The notes beneath the pieces were generated by a model, which was not told where the DNA came from, searched no databases, and saw nothing but the letters and a program-made list of their open reading frames with translations. A stretch of DNA of 64,000 nt. Source: a virus. Below, one piece after another: positions 23,109-32,554 of this stretch. Each line of letters begins with the position of its first letter. The first letter of the stretch is position 1. Where the stretch lies: IMG/VR virus record IMGVR_UViG_3300032294_002797, positions 124,001-188,000 of that record, one strand, 5' to 3'. The translations under genes and the position numbers were made by a program.

Positions 23109-25555
23109 GGAGCCAAAAAGCTAAATGATGGAGGCCCGCATATCAACTGATCCAATGACGGATCCCATGTTCCTTCTTCTAGACTAATGCCTGTTTGAGT
23201 CACACTAGGATGGTAATATCCTTTGGTAACGCTACCCAGATTAGACGAACCGATATAAAATCTAGCCTCTCCAAAAATAAATCCGTAGTTTACTGATCCG
23301 GACCCAAATGAAGCTACGCCAATACCTGTGCCTATATTATTGCTATTTTCACAATATGAAATATTATCAGCAGTGATTTTACCTTCATTATTAGAATCAT
23401 ATAATGAAACATTGTTAGCAAATAATTGCGTATTTTTTTTACATGTGCTTCCACCAAAAAAACCAACAGAATTAATATAAGATTGTCCACTTGGGGTTGA
23501 GGCACCATCGACGAATAATGCGGACTGTGAGACAACAGCATAAACCAACTTGGCATTGCCCATAATCAATCCTTGTATGAAAGATTTAGAAAAGAATTGA
23601 CTATTATCACTCAAACTTACTTTAGTTACTGCACCAGAAACTTTAGCATTGTCATAAGCATCAATCATAGTATGAACACCATTACCAGCAGAACTTTGAT
23701 CTCTAAGAGTTATTAATCCCTTGCTGTTTAAGCATATGGATGAGTCATACAAAGTGCCCATTGTATCTAAATTTTCGACTTTAGAATTGTCATATAACTT
23801 AATATTGCCTGATCCTTTGATTGTCTCCACCCAGCTATTGTCATACAATTGAAGTGATCCACTATAGCTGGTCATCGTTATTTCTTTAGCATAACTAGTA
23901 TCGTACATGCTACAGATGCCGCTATTAATAGTAATAGTACCGCTACTCTTAGTATTAGAGTAACAATTCAAAAAGCCACTTGGTAATGTAGCACCAACTA
24001 TACTACTAGTATCATAAAAATTAGTATTTATTAAACTAGCATTCGAGGACATGCCGCTATTATAAAAAGATGCTTCCCAGAGCGGCCCAATGTTTGTGGA
24101 TTTATCGTAGAATAAGTGGCCTGTTCCGGCAACTTTATTAATACTCTCATTCTTAAATATACCATTAGATATAGTGCCGTTATTTTGAGATTGGTCAAAA
24201 AATAAACAAGTCGTCGGTTGACCCATATTCTGAGAATTACAATAAAATTCCGCAGCACCTCCGAAGCCATAATTGAGACTACCACATAAATAATGACCCT
24301 TATTTACTAAACCATAGTTATATGAGCCATCAAAATAAATTTCGCTACCGGAGCCATAATTTATAGACTGTTGATTAAAGCTAATATTATTACCTTTAAT
24401 AGAACCAGAATTTATAGAGTTTTCAAAACTAAATGATCCTTCTATGATTCCTTTTTCTTTATTAAGACTAGATACAAAAGAAGCATTATTGTCAACTAAG
24501 CAGAATGCATTATTAGTTAATTTTAAAGCTCCAGAAGCACTTACAGTCAAACGACCATAATTAGTAATATGTGGCTTAGATAATCCAGATACAGATGATA
24601 AAGATAATACTCCGCTATTACTAATAGAACCCAAGAAATGTGTTGTATTTATTGTACCACTAGCTAGGATCATATTGTCTTGATTTTGAGATTCTAATGT
24701 TTGTGATACAATATTTCCATTAATTGTCACACTGTTCTGTAAATCAAGGGTGTCCGCAGATATACTAGATCCGGCCAGTATACGACTATTTGATATTGAT
24801 AATAGTTTATTATTACTACCTTCTTGAGAAATAGTACTCTTTATGTCGCAGTCTGTTAAAGTGCCTAATTCACAAAAAATACTACAATCAATAAGTGGAG
24901 TATTGGAACAGTCAAAAACTATGGTTTCCAGCGCACACTCAGCAATAGAACTATTTTCTATTTTTATATATTCTGTATTAGCTGCAATACTATCTATTTT
25001 TGTATTATTTTTTATATCTATATCAGAGCATGTAATATTGATATTATAGAGGTAAGCATCGGTAATTTCTAAATTGTTGGTGGATACCACTCCGTCTGCA
25101 TAGGTTGCATTATTAACTTTAGTATTATATGCATTTAATTCTTTATTATTCAAGCCTATATTATCTATTTTGATTTGACTATTGGAAGACAGATAGCCTA
25201 TACTATATGTAGGATCTATAGTATACCATCCATGGGTTGCTCGTAAAGGATTATTGGCCATGATACCGCTAAGGGCTTCTCCAGTAGGGTGTCTAGGATT
25301 ATTATCCCCTTCAGCTGTAAAAACCCCTTTACTAGAACCTTGTATGGTTAAAATTCTATCTTGTTTATCAAAAGTTGTAGTAATAGAGCCTATCCCGCTA
25401 AGACCACAACTTCCCGCATTAACCATATTAATAGTTTCATCGTTCTTAATAACACCTATAATTTCTATGTCCTCAATAGGTCTAGGTACTCTTTTGCTCG
25501 GAATAGATCCGTCTGGATCTAATGAATATTTATTAGTATTACATAAATTAATCAT
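23105..25555 (-). CDS. Beta-solenoid repeat protein, probable tail fibre or adhesin
   Basis: 816 residues of short, imperfect beta repeats: N-rich turns and alternating hydrophobic residues with stretches such as SLQLYDNSWVETIKGSG and NIKLYDNSKVENL. The pattern is like a right-handed beta-helix and similar in style to the 421-residue repeat protein at 45780-47045 (F/Y-x-D/N-x-S, then N-x-G). The N terminus is non-repetitive and Gly/Thr-rich. It overlaps the papain-like pseudoenzyme gene by 8 bases. Likely an exposed virion protein; no enzyme motif is seen. Confidence 0.6.
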   Translation of the reverse strand: MINLCNTNKYSLDPDGSIPSKRVPRPIEDIEIIGVIKNDETINMVNAGSCGLSGIGSITTTFDKQDRILTIQGSSKGVFTAEGDNNPRHPTGEALSGIMANNPLRATHGWYTIDPTYSIGYLSSNSQIKIDNIGLNNKELNAYNTKVNNATYADGVVSTNNLEITDAYLYNINITCSDIDIKNNTKIDSIAANTEYIKIENSSIAECALETIVFDCSNTPLIDCSIFCELGTLTDCDIKSTISQEGSNNKLLSISNSRILAGSSISADTLDLQNSVTINGNIVSQTLESQNQDNMILASGTINTTHFLGSISNSGVLSLSSVSGLSKPHITNYGRLTVSASGALKLTNNAFCLVDNNASFVSSLNKEKGIIEGSFSFENSINSGSIKGNNISFNQQSINYGSGSEIYFDGSYNYGLVNKGHYLCGSLNYGFGGAAEFYCNSQNMGQPTTCLFFDQSQNNGTISNGIFKNESINKVAGTGHLFYDKSTNIGPLWEASFYNSGMSSNASLINTNFYDTSSIVGATLPSGFLNCYSNTKSSGTITINSGICSMYDTSYAKEITMTSYSGSLQLYDNSWVETIKGSGNIKLYDNSKVENLDTMGTLYDSSICLNSKGLITLRDQSSAGNGVHTMIDAYDNAKVSGAVTKVSLSDNSQFFSKSFIQGLIMGNAKLVYAVVSQSALFVDGASTPSGQSYINSVGFFGGSTCKKNTQLFANNVSLYDSNNEGKITADNISYCENSNNIGTGIGVASFGSGSVNYGFIFGEARFYIGSSNLGSVTKGYYHPSVTQTGISLEEGTWDPSLDQLICGPPSFSFLAP

Positions 25556-27431
25556 ATTGAAAATACATAGTTTGTTCTTGCATCAGTTCTTTTATTCTCA
25601 TTACAGGATAATATTTTTGATGTTCTAGCTCTTGTTTTGGAAAGCCTTCAGATAAGGAAACCGCCATAACATATCCCATAGTTCTTTGTTGAGGATTACA
25701 TCTATATGGTTCACACTTATATTCTTCTGTATGTCCTCCACAACCAGCTAATTCTAGGATAACATCTGGGTCTTGGCAATCGTCAAATAAAGGATTACAC
25801 GGACCTTGGTTTTTGCAACCAAGATACTCTCTATCCGGATAGTATGTTAACATACACTTCAAGTGAGATTCTGTAACTAAAAAACACCCATCCGGCAATG
25901 GTCCCCAAGACGGATGTCCCCCATTGATCCATTTACCCCACGGACAGGACAATACATAGACGCATTCATTAAACTCTAATTTTGTATCGTCGTACCCTAT
26001 AATAGTATAAGTATTATAAGAGATTCTATCGGGGTATGATAAGCCACTAGAGTCTCTGGTATTAGGAAATCCTACATTTGAGAATAGTATAACTCCATAT
26101 CCGTTCCATAATAAGTCTTTTATTTCATTCGCCATTTTTTGAGTATCAGAAACAGGAGATCTGCCTGAAGATGCCGTAGCATATAACAATAAAGAAATAG
26201 TTCTAGCTCTCAGGATATAATCAGTAATATTATTTTCTATCGGATCTATATATTCGTTTTCTTCATAATTCCATAAATTTTTTCCTTGAAAATATTCCAG
26301 CAAAGTATCATCCATTATGGCGTAATGATTAGATCCACTATTATCAATTAAATTAATATATCCTCCATATAACTTTCTTTCTAAAAGACCAATGTGTCTT
26401 AATTTATATGAATAAGCTACATATTTACTAACATCTGTTTTATCAGTAGCAAAATTACTATAACCAATATATATCCAAGTAGTATTATCTTTAAAAGCTA
26501 ATCCTGTCCCATTAGTAATCTTTGCCGGAGATGCGCCTATGATTTCTTGTATTTTATTTTTTCTATCAGCAGTTAATGTTGTTGAATTTGTATTGAGATC
26601 TTTAAGAACAGCAAAGTTATCAACATCCCTGAAATCTATAATTTTTGTGGGCCTAATATTTATGCCAATAGTGTCCTCATCAACAGGCATCAAATATCCA
26701 AAATCTAGTCTCGTGGTCATCGGAGCTTTACAACATATGTTTAAGCGCACTAACCCTCCCGCACAACACGGATCATCTGGAGGAGAATTTTCATCACAAA
26801 ATCCACAACTACGACACTGAGGCTCTGGACGACCACTAGTTTGTCCCGGCGGTATCATACAACTTCTTATACCTCCAGCCACACCCCATCCGTCTCCTGG
26901 TAAACAACCCATTCCTTTATATAATTGTGAATCAGACGTTTCATTTGTAGACGGCGCTCGTCCAACATCAGCCACACTTTCTGGTACCAAATCCGGCCCG
27001 GCTACCATTAAACAATCAGGCAATGAATTCTCACCAAAATGCTCTAGATATTCTGAGCCCATTCGGTGAAACCATAGATTTTTAGTATCATCAGCGGTTA
27101 ATTTACAAGATCTTGCTATATCGCACGCATTACGAACAGAATGAGATGTTGTGCTTTTTAAAGCGGCAGCACTTTCTGTAAAAGCTTCTATATCTAAACT
27201 TTGTAAAAATTTAAAGGGTAGTCCTATTTTGCCTAATCCTGTATCTTTGATTAAAGCATAATCCGGAGTATCTCCTATGCATGGATATTTAACATGTTTT
27301 AGAAATTGCACTAATCTTCTAGAATGCCATGGTGTGACTTTACCGTTAGGTCCATCACCTCTTAGTGTGTCATTAACATCTTCACATGGCTGAACAGAAG
27401 CAGATTCGTATAGTTCTTGTGGTGTTAACAT
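25548..27431 (-). CDS. Papain-like pseudopeptidase, probably virion-associated
   Basis: A 627-residue expanded homologue of the papain-like protein at 31134-32060. Shared blocks are LTPQELYES near the start, HSVRNACDIAR, and WGKWINGGHPSWGPLPDGCF near residue 510. The catalytic positions differ: the active cysteine is Thr94, the histidine is Asn and the asparagine of QNSW is Cys (PWGKW). A long insert carries a Cys-rich patch (CRSCGFCDENSPPDDPCC) and other loops. So the fold is kept but the triad is lost. It lies between fibre genes, so a structural or inhibitor-like role is possible. Confidence 0.7.
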   Translation of the reverse strand: MLTPQELYESASVQPCEDVNDTLRGDGPNGKVTPWHSRRLVQFLKHVKYPCIGDTPDYALIKDTGLGKIGLPFKFLQSLDIEAFTESAAALKSTTSHSVRNACDIARSCKLTADDTKNLWFHRMGSEYLEHFGENSLPDCLMVAGPDLVPESVADVGRAPSTNETSDSQLYKGMGCLPGDGWGVAGGIRSCMIPPGQTSGRPEPQCRSCGFCDENSPPDDPCCAGGLVRLNICCKAPMTTRLDFGYLMPVDEDTIGINIRPTKIIDFRDVDNFAVLKDLNTNSTTLTADRKNKIQEIIGASPAKITNGTGLAFKDNTTWIYIGYSNFATDKTDVSKYVAYSYKLRHIGLLERKLYGGYINLIDNSGSNHYAIMDDTLLEYFQGKNLWNYEENEYIDPIENNITDYILRARTISLLLYATASSGRSPVSDTQKMANEIKDLLWNGYGVILFSNVGFPNTRDSSGLSYPDRISYNTYTIIGYDDTKLEFNECVYVLSCPWGKWINGGHPSWGPLPDGCFLVTESHLKCMLTYYPDREYLGCKNQGPCNPLFDDCQDPDVILELAGCGGHTEEYKCEPYRCNPQQRTMGYVMAVSLSEGFPKQELEHQKYYPVMRIKELMQEQTMYFQYD

Positions 27432-27445
27432 AAAAATACTATTTA

Positions 27446-28978
27446 TTAATCTATTGGATCTACTTCCATATGTCTGTGTCCATTTGCTACTACTGCATCT
27501 ATATTGCCAGCAGAAATTGTTGTTGTACTCACGGAAACATTTGACATGGATCCAGCGTTATAATAATAACCAGCCCATCCGATTATACAACTGGGGTAGG
27601 TGCAGCTGGCTATAATCGACCCATAAGCATTTTCTATATTATGATAAAATGCTAAAAAATGGATTTTTTTTTGAAAAACCGTAACAGACCCTATACTTGT
27701 GTGGTTTGTGGTTATAATTTGATCAGTGTAGTCATAGTCTGGAGCAGAATCGAGCATAAGATAGGAAGTAATCACAGGGTGGGGTTTTAGTCTAGCCATG
27801 TTAAGAGACACCACCCCTTGAGTAATATTCCCACTATTAACAGAATATCCTGTCCAATTGATGGGTTCTCCATTAGGTCCTGTCATAGATGGATAGACCA
27901 GCGGAAGAGTGGATGTAATGTATATTTCTTTATAATATCCTTCACATTTAACTTTATTATAGTTTAATCGTTTAATATTATTTGGTAAAAACAATGGAAA
28001 GATAAATTGTTGATCTATATTAGATATAGCAGCTAATAGATTATTAGGAGAGATATTACTGGGGATATGTACTTTTTTAAGCAAACCTATCTCATATGGG
28101 TATGGCCAACTGTTTGTGGGTTTCAAATAAATACCAGATCCTGGGTTTGCATTTAAACCGGTGGTAGAGATCATGCCGCTATTAAATTTACCTCCTAGTC
28201 CACCATATACAGAGCCAGCAGATGATGACGAACTAAAAGATATTTCTATATTATTACCAGCTCTAGCATTTAAACCAGTAGTATATATAATACCACTATA
28301 CGGCCATGTATTTTCGAATTCTACTGATATGAGATTGTCTGTTTTGGTATTCAATCCTGTGGTTGAAATAATACCACTCCAATATTTACCTTCTGTTCCT
28401 CCATACTTATTACTAGCCGGGGAGCCTGATTGAAATTGTACTTCGATATTATTTCCTGGTCTAGCATTTAATCCGGACTGATATAACACACCACTATAAG
28501 GCCATATGGTCTCATGTTCTTTAACAATCAGATTTTCTGTACGAGTATTTAATCCTGTCGTAGAAATGATGCCGCTGTAATATGGCGAACCAACCCCGCC
28601 GTATCTGTTAGCTGCTATAGTACCACTATTAAATTGTATATCTATATTATTGCCATTTTTGGCATTGAGGCCCGTAGTAGATATTACTTGTGGACTATGG
28701 GGATAAACCTCGGGATAATCTAAACGAATTAAATTACCAATACTTTGATGAGTAGTGATATAAAATAAATTTTCTCCAGTATTATAGTATCCAGAAAAAC
28801 CGGATATAAAAAAAATCATTTCATTTAATCGAACTATATCTTTACGAATTCTGTCAAGGCTGATTTTCTTATTTTCTGGATATGAGCCCGGAGAATTATA
28901 GCCCGTTACCACAACCATAAGATCGTGGTCATAAATTTTATCTGCTGATTCTAATTGAGATATTTTTGAATCAGGCAT
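27446..28978 (-). CDS. Tail fibre-like protein with repeats
   Basis: 510 residues. The N terminus PDSKISQLESADKIYDHDLM is shared in pattern with the next gene (28998-29798, ADRKISELNEAGRVF), probably a common attachment domain. Residues 98-296 hold three copies of a unit of about 66 residues (GIISTTGLN, PYSG, YGG ... NNIEI). The C-terminal 200 residues are globular with many Tyr/Ser. It resembles trimeric fibres that bind a receptor. Confidence 0.62.
   Translation of the reverse strand: MPDSKISQLESADKIYDHDLMVVVTGYNSPGSYPENKKISLDRIRKDIVRLNEMIFFISGFSGYYNTGENLFYITTHQSIGNLIRLDYPEVYPHSPQVISTTGLNAKNGNNIDIQFNSGTIAANRYGGVGSPYYSGIISTTGLNTRTENLIVKEHETIWPYSGVLYQSGLNARPGNNIEVQFQSGSPASNKYGGTEGKYWSGIISTTGLNTKTDNLISVEFENTWPYSGIIYTTGLNARAGNNIEISFSSSSSAGSVYGGLGGKFNSGMISTTGLNANPGSGIYLKPTNSWPYPYEIGLLKKVHIPSNISPNNLLAAISNIDQQFIFPLFLPNNIKRLNYNKVKCEGYYKEIYITSTLPLVYPSMTGPNGEPINWTGYSVNSGNITQGVVSLNMARLKPHPVITSYLMLDSAPDYDYTDQIITTNHTSIGSVTVFQKKIHFLAFYHNIENAYGSIIASCTYPSCIIGWAGYYYNAGSMSNVSVSTTTISAGNIDAVVANGHRHMEVDPID
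28091..28687 (-). repeat. Three-copy internal repeat in fibre gene
   Basis: Within the 27446-28978 gene, about 198-base units encode ISTTGLN and the NNI(D/E)I strand, then a SGLN/TTGLNAR strand. Three copies differ at many positions but keep the Gly and Asn residues. Such duplication is common in phage fibres. Confidence 0.55.
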
Positions 28979-28997
28979 AATTAGTATCTACTAAGTT

Positions 28998-29798
28998 TTA
29001 TACGATCTTTTCTGTTTTTAGCCAACTACCAGCTAATACCGCTCCATCTACATTGTTTGCTGCAAATCTAACCAATATTCTATCAGACTCGGTAGCATAG
29101 GTGGATACAGTAAACTTATTTATAGAAGTGGTTAGACTATTATTTACACCATCAGCTATAGTTGACCAGCCGCTCATTGATGACGAGGTATTATAAGTAG
29201 ATTGATTAACAAGATCGTTGGTATTCCAAGTACCATATATATTTAATAGATTATTGTTAGTAGCTAATATACCAGTAGAACTAATTTGACCAGATATTCG
29301 TGTTGAGCTAGTTGTTTGATTCAATATTAATCCAACTTCACAAAGATATTTGGTATTGGGTTTTAAATTTATGCTTAGTTCGTTTAATGCAGTAGGGGCG
29401 CCTGTATACGATACTGGCGTGCCTAAGATTTTAATCTGTTGCTCGATAAGGCCGCTAACAGCATTACCAAAATCAGTAATATCTGCTGATGTATGCTTAT
29501 GTCCAGTATAAGAAACCCCTGTTGTACAAATACTAATTTTATTCATCGATGGTGGAAATAGTCCAGTATTTATATGAGGTATAATCTGAATACCTGTGCA
29601 GCCACTCACCATTTCATTAACCCTAAAAGACCATGCTGCTAGACCGGATACTGGCATTCTAGAAGTAACTAAATCAACAAAGCCCTGACTAGGATCACTA
29701 GGATTCCTATACTGCCCTACTCCTGTTACAACTACTAGATAATCTTTATCAAAAACTCTGCCAGCTTCATTTAGTTCTGAAATTTTACGGTCGGCCAT
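28998..29798 (-). CDS. Tail fibre-like protein with KISEL attachment domain
   Basis: 266 residues. It begins MADRKISELNEAGRVFDKDY with LVVVTG, the same N-terminal pattern as the adjacent 510-residue protein, suggesting that both dock on one virion component. Residues 100-150 include the SYTGHKHTSADITDFGNAVS stretch that recurs in other fibre genes here. The C-terminal part is beta-rich (YNTSSSMSGWSTIADG). It is preceded by a GGTGTATAAG motif. Confidence 0.68.
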   Translation of the reverse strand: MADRKISELNEAGRVFDKDYLVVVTGVGQYRNPSDPSQGFVDLVTSRMPVSGLAAWSFRVNEMVSGCTGIQIIPHINTGLFPPSMNKISICTTGVSYTGHKHTSADITDFGNAVSGLIEQQIKILGTPVSYTGAPTALNELSINLKPNTKYLCEVGLILNQTTSSTRISGQISSTGILATNNNLLNIYGTWNTNDLVNQSTYNTSSSMSGWSTIADGVNNSLTTSINKFTVSTYATESDRILVRFAANNVDGAVLAGSWLKTEKIV

Positions 29799-29846
29799 CG
29801 TGTGTCCTTTCTGAAAGAAAAACGGTCATTATGTTCAGTATACTTA

Positions 29847-29856
29847 CTTATACACC
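29847..29856 (-). promoter_or_regulatory. GGTGTATAAG promoter-like motif upstream of 28998-29798
   Basis: Minus-strand GGTGTATAAG lies about 49 bases before the fibre-gene ATG (29798), in a 104-base gap that has no ORF. It matches the motif found at 12809, 31104, 33717, 50507 and 56661. Confidence 0.55.
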
Positions 29857-29902
29857 TTTGAATCAAAATGAGAGGTATATGATTTGAATCTTGTTTAAGC
29901 GG

Positions 29903-30154
29903 CTATTTTGTTTGTGACAGCTTGTTATATAGTACCAAACTAAGTACTGCTCCGACAGTACCCGCAAACAATCCGGTAGGAGACAGTGATTCATATGAAC
30001 CGATTAGATATAGAATAGCGCCACCCATGTAAGATCCGGCTACACCTAATGCTACAGTTTTGACAAAACCAAAATTTTCATCGCCAGGAACAATACTTTT
30101 AGCGATACTACCCACAAATAAACCATATACGCACCATACTAATAAACTAAACAT
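29903..30154 (-). CDS. GlsB/YeaQ/YmgE-family membrane protein
   Basis: 83 residues with three hydrophobic segments. WCVYGLFVGSIAKSIVPG, then VALGVAGSYMGGAILYLIG and a third TGLFAGTVGAVLSLVLY match the transglycosylase-associated family found in many bacteria. Its function is unknown there too; members sit in the cytoplasmic membrane. In this phage it overlaps the next gene by 8 bases and belongs to a membrane-protein cassette. Confidence 0.82.
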   Translation of the reverse strand: MFSLLVWCVYGLFVGSIAKSIVPGDENFGFVKTVALGVAGSYMGGAILYLIGSYESLSPTGLFAGTVGAVLSLVLYNKLSQTK

Positions 30155-30545
30155 TTGCTGTCTCCACTAGGGTTTGTAATTCTTCATCCGTGAGGGTTTC
30201 TCCATTATCTAAAAGACTGTTAACTATCGACAAAGAATATTTATTATAATCGTCAGGTTTCATTTCACGACGTAAGATTTTTTTGATTCTCATTTTGGTA
30301 AACCATCCTTGGCGCACACTATACTCTTTTACTTGTTGTCCATATAATGAGCATTTGTCGCTTAGTGAGCAATCTTTATTAAGTTTATTTTTATTGCATT
30401 CTTGAAGTATTCTTATTAAAGTTAGTATAACACTAATTATCATCAAGATGGTAAAAGGGTCGAAACTATGATTATCATTCTTAGGAAGATTAGACTTCTC
30501 TAATACTTTTAATGCAATATTTTTAAGTTGTTCTTTATTATCCAT
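30147..30545 (-). CDS. Single-pass membrane protein
   Basis: 132 residues. FDPFTILMIISVILTLIRIL is a single strong membrane helix near residue 35. A Cys-rich loop follows (ECNKNKLNKDCSLSDKC), then a soluble helical tail (DEELQTLVETANV). Family unknown. It sits between two other membrane proteins. Confidence 0.6.
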   Translation of the reverse strand: MDNKEQLKNIALKVLEKSNLPKNDNHSFDPFTILMIISVILTLIRILQECNKNKLNKDCSLSDKCSLYGQQVKEYSVRQGWFTKMRIKKILRREMKPDDYNKYSLSIVNSLLDNGETLTDEELQTLVETANV

Positions 30546-30551
30546 TATTAT

Positions 30552-30872
30552 TTACCTTGTGGTTTTTTTAATAGGACAAACACCATTGGGACAATCGTTT
30601 TTGGCTGGGGCAGTCGGGGCTTGGGTAGACGACCCCTTTTCTGGCTCACAATAATTACATTCTATTTTTTTAATACCATCACCACTCATATACCACCCCT
30701 TGCCTTTGCAAACAGGACAGTCTTTACGCTTATATTTAACAACAGCGTCGTCTGAGTGCTTACTTTTAATAATAGCTCCAGCAAGTGTTACTGGGGCGGT
30801 TGTGGATCCATAATAAGATCCTCCAAACCATAATAATGAAATCCCTAATAAGCAAAGAATAGGCTTGTTCAT
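30552..30872 (-). CDS. Secreted or membrane-anchored protein with DnaJ-like zinc motif
   Basis: 106 residues. The N terminus is a signal/anchor (KPILCLLGISLLWFGGSYYG); Cys7 in that stretch is not a clear lipobox. The middle has DCPVCKGKGWYM and ECNYCE, a CxxCxGxG plus CxxC pair like one DnaJ zinc unit, and the tail has CPNGVCP. It is probably periplasmic and may be a thiol or metal-binding protein. Neighbours are membrane proteins. Confidence 0.6.
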   Translation of the reverse strand: MNKPILCLLGISLLWFGGSYYGSTTAPVTLAGAIIKSKHSDDAVVKYKRKDCPVCKGKGWYMSGDGIKKIECNYCEPEKGSSTQAPTAPAKNDCPNGVCPIKKTTR

Positions 30873-30873
30873 A

Positions 30874-31080
30874 TTATTTTTTTCTCCATGGAAGAGGAAC
30901 TATATTGTCTATAGTATCAACCACTTTTTTAAGAGGTCGTGGACGATCAGGTTTATTAACTGGAGGATTGTCAACTTTAGGCTTTGGAGATAGTTTGATT
31001 ATTAGACTAACCAAACGCTCAAGAACACTTACTATCAGATTTACGAGACCTCGTATTTTTAATCGATCTCTAAGATTCAT
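30874..31080 (-). CDS. Small basic amphipathic protein
   Basis: 68 residues if ATG 31080 is used, which follows AAGGAG; an upstream in-frame start at 31116 would place it across a promoter motif. The first half, LVNLIVSVLERLVSLIIKLS, is one amphipathic or membrane helix; the second half is Pro/Lys-rich (KPKVDNPPVNKPDRPRP). Function unknown; perhaps membrane-active. Confidence 0.55.
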   Translation of the reverse strand: MNLRDRLKIRGLVNLIVSVLERLVSLIIKLSPKPKVDNPPVNKPDRPRPLKKVVDTIDNIVPLPWRKK

Positions 31081-31103
31081 AGAATACTCCTTATGGTATA
31101 TAT

Positions 31104-31114
31104 TATAATACACC
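31104..31114 (-). promoter_or_regulatory. GGTGTATTATA promoter-like motif upstream of 30874-31080
   Basis: Minus-strand GGTGTATTATA is about 23 bases before ATG 31080 and after the papain-like gene. It belongs to the recurring motif set and would drive the membrane cassette downstream. Confidence 0.6.
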
Positions 31115-31133
31115 ATTAATAGTAGTCTAATAA

Positions 31134-32060
31134 TTATAGATAATCATCAAATCCGTAGTCTGGTAGTTTTTGTACAGGAAAGCCGTCAAAATTGCTAAAT
31201 GCGTAGGCCCCGTTTTGAGCTAGCATACCTTTTGCTACATCTGCATGGATTAAAAAAGAACCGTCTGGGATAGGACCCCAATCTGGATGTCCACCATCAT
31301 TCCATTTGCCCCAACTGTTTTGAACCAGAAATGATAGTTCTCCATTAGTATCATCACATGCTGTCCATGCCATAGCATGTGCCCATGAACCGGACTGTTT
31401 GGCAAAACCCTTCTTGTCTCGTGTACTACTAAATCCATAATTGGAACAAACACTTAATCCATAACCATTAGCTAAAGCGTCTCGTGCTTCTTCTACTGTT
31501 CTTACAAGACTGACTGTTTTTATTTGATGGTCATTTGCTAAATCTATAACGGGGTCTGGCAATCCTCGACCACCCCATCCTGCTCCAAGCATACCTTGGT
31601 ACTTAGAAAGATCCACAACACCCTTGTAGTTTTTCCTTACTAAAACACCACCATACTTACTCACAAACTCTGCTGCTCTAGCACAACTCATACCCTGTCC
31701 GCCGTGTCCACGAGCACCGTAAATCCCCTCTGTTGCGCCCCTGGCTATCCAACTCTCTCTATCTGCATGAACATCAATTTCTACTGCTCGACTAATATCA
31801 CAAGCGTTCCGTGTAGCATGTGAAACACAATCTCCAGTAACTTGTCTTTCATTATAAGGATGTTTATCAAACTTTAAAACACTCTTATAGGGCGTTGACA
31901 GCTTGCCTTTTCCTGTGCCGCTTACTCTTCTGCTAGCATCGCCGAATAATGGATATTTAGACACCTCCATTAAATGGTCATATACGTGAGGCTCCCAAAG
32001 GCACCCGCTAAATCCTTGACGATATTGATCGTATAATTCTTTTGGAGTAAAACGTGGCAT
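31134..32060 (-). CDS. Papain-like (C1A) cysteine peptidase
   Basis: 308 residues with a full triad: Cys78 in RQVTGDCVSHATRNACD (Q73 nearby could be the oxyanion residue), His228 in GSWAHAMAW and Asn248 in VQNSWGKWNDGG. The C-terminal GPIPDGSFL is also typical of C1 peptidases. There is no signal peptide, and residues 1-70 could act as a prodomain. Expected activity is cleavage of protein, for example in cell-wall-linked proteins or phage proteins. It overlaps the signal-anchored protein upstream by one base. A longer, inactive relative is at 25548-27431. Confidence 0.88.
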   Translation of the reverse strand: MPRFTPKELYDQYRQGFSGCLWEPHVYDHLMEVSKYPLFGDASRRVSGTGKGKLSTPYKSVLKFDKHPYNERQVTGDCVSHATRNACDISRAVEIDVHADRESWIARGATEGIYGARGHGGQGMSCARAAEFVSKYGGVLVRKNYKGVVDLSKYQGMLGAGWGGRGLPDPVIDLANDHQIKTVSLVRTVEEARDALANGYGLSVCSNYGFSSTRDKKGFAKQSGSWAHAMAWTACDDTNGELSFLVQNSWGKWNDGGHPDWGPIPDGSFLIHADVAKGMLAQNGAYAFSNFDGFPVQKLPDYGFDDYL

Positions 32061-32554
32061 TACTTACTAGCCTCATTATAAGCCCAGGCTAAAGCATTAA
32101 AACCTTCTACTGCTTTCACTCTTAGGTCAGGAGTTAAATTAATATTATCATCACCGATACTTGCTACAATAACTTCTTTAGCTTCTTTAGGCAGATCAGC
32201 ATACTTGCCCTTAATGTCTAATCGTAGCATAACACCGGCTATGCTATTAGCTTGACGAATTTCATCAGTACTTTTAATTACTAAATCTTCACCATCTAAT
32301 TGTACCAATCGCCCTAAATCTAAAGTTAAATCTCGTAATCTTTTGAAATCATTCTTTGAGCCGCTAGAGGCTTTTAACAGATTAATAACATCTTGTGCTT
32401 CTTTCTTAACATTTTCATCTGATGGAGATACCAATTCCATAACATCAACATTGGATGGTGATGGTCGAACAGGATTTAATCGTCCAAGATCAAATTTGGT
32501 CAATCCCAACAAGATTAATAAGCCACCGACTACTAATACTAAATTTTTATTCAT
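32060..32554 (-). CDS. Signal-anchored protein, function unknown
   Basis: 164 residues from ATG 32554, chosen because it makes an ATGA overlap with the upstream gene. The N terminus KNLVLVVGGLLILLGLTKF is a membrane anchor or signal. The remainder is helical and charged (DFKRLRDLTLDLGRLVQLD), like periplasmic helical proteins. It is directly upstream of the papain-like gene and may be its partner or substrate. Confidence 0.62.
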   Translation of the reverse strand: MNKNLVLVVGGLLILLGLTKFDLGRLNPVRPSPSNVDVMELVSPSDENVKKEAQDVINLLKASSGSKNDFKRLRDLTLDLGRLVQLDGEDLVIKSTDEIRQANSIAGVMLRLDIKGKYADLPKEAKEVIVASIGDDNINLTPDLRVKAVEGFNALAWAYNEASK

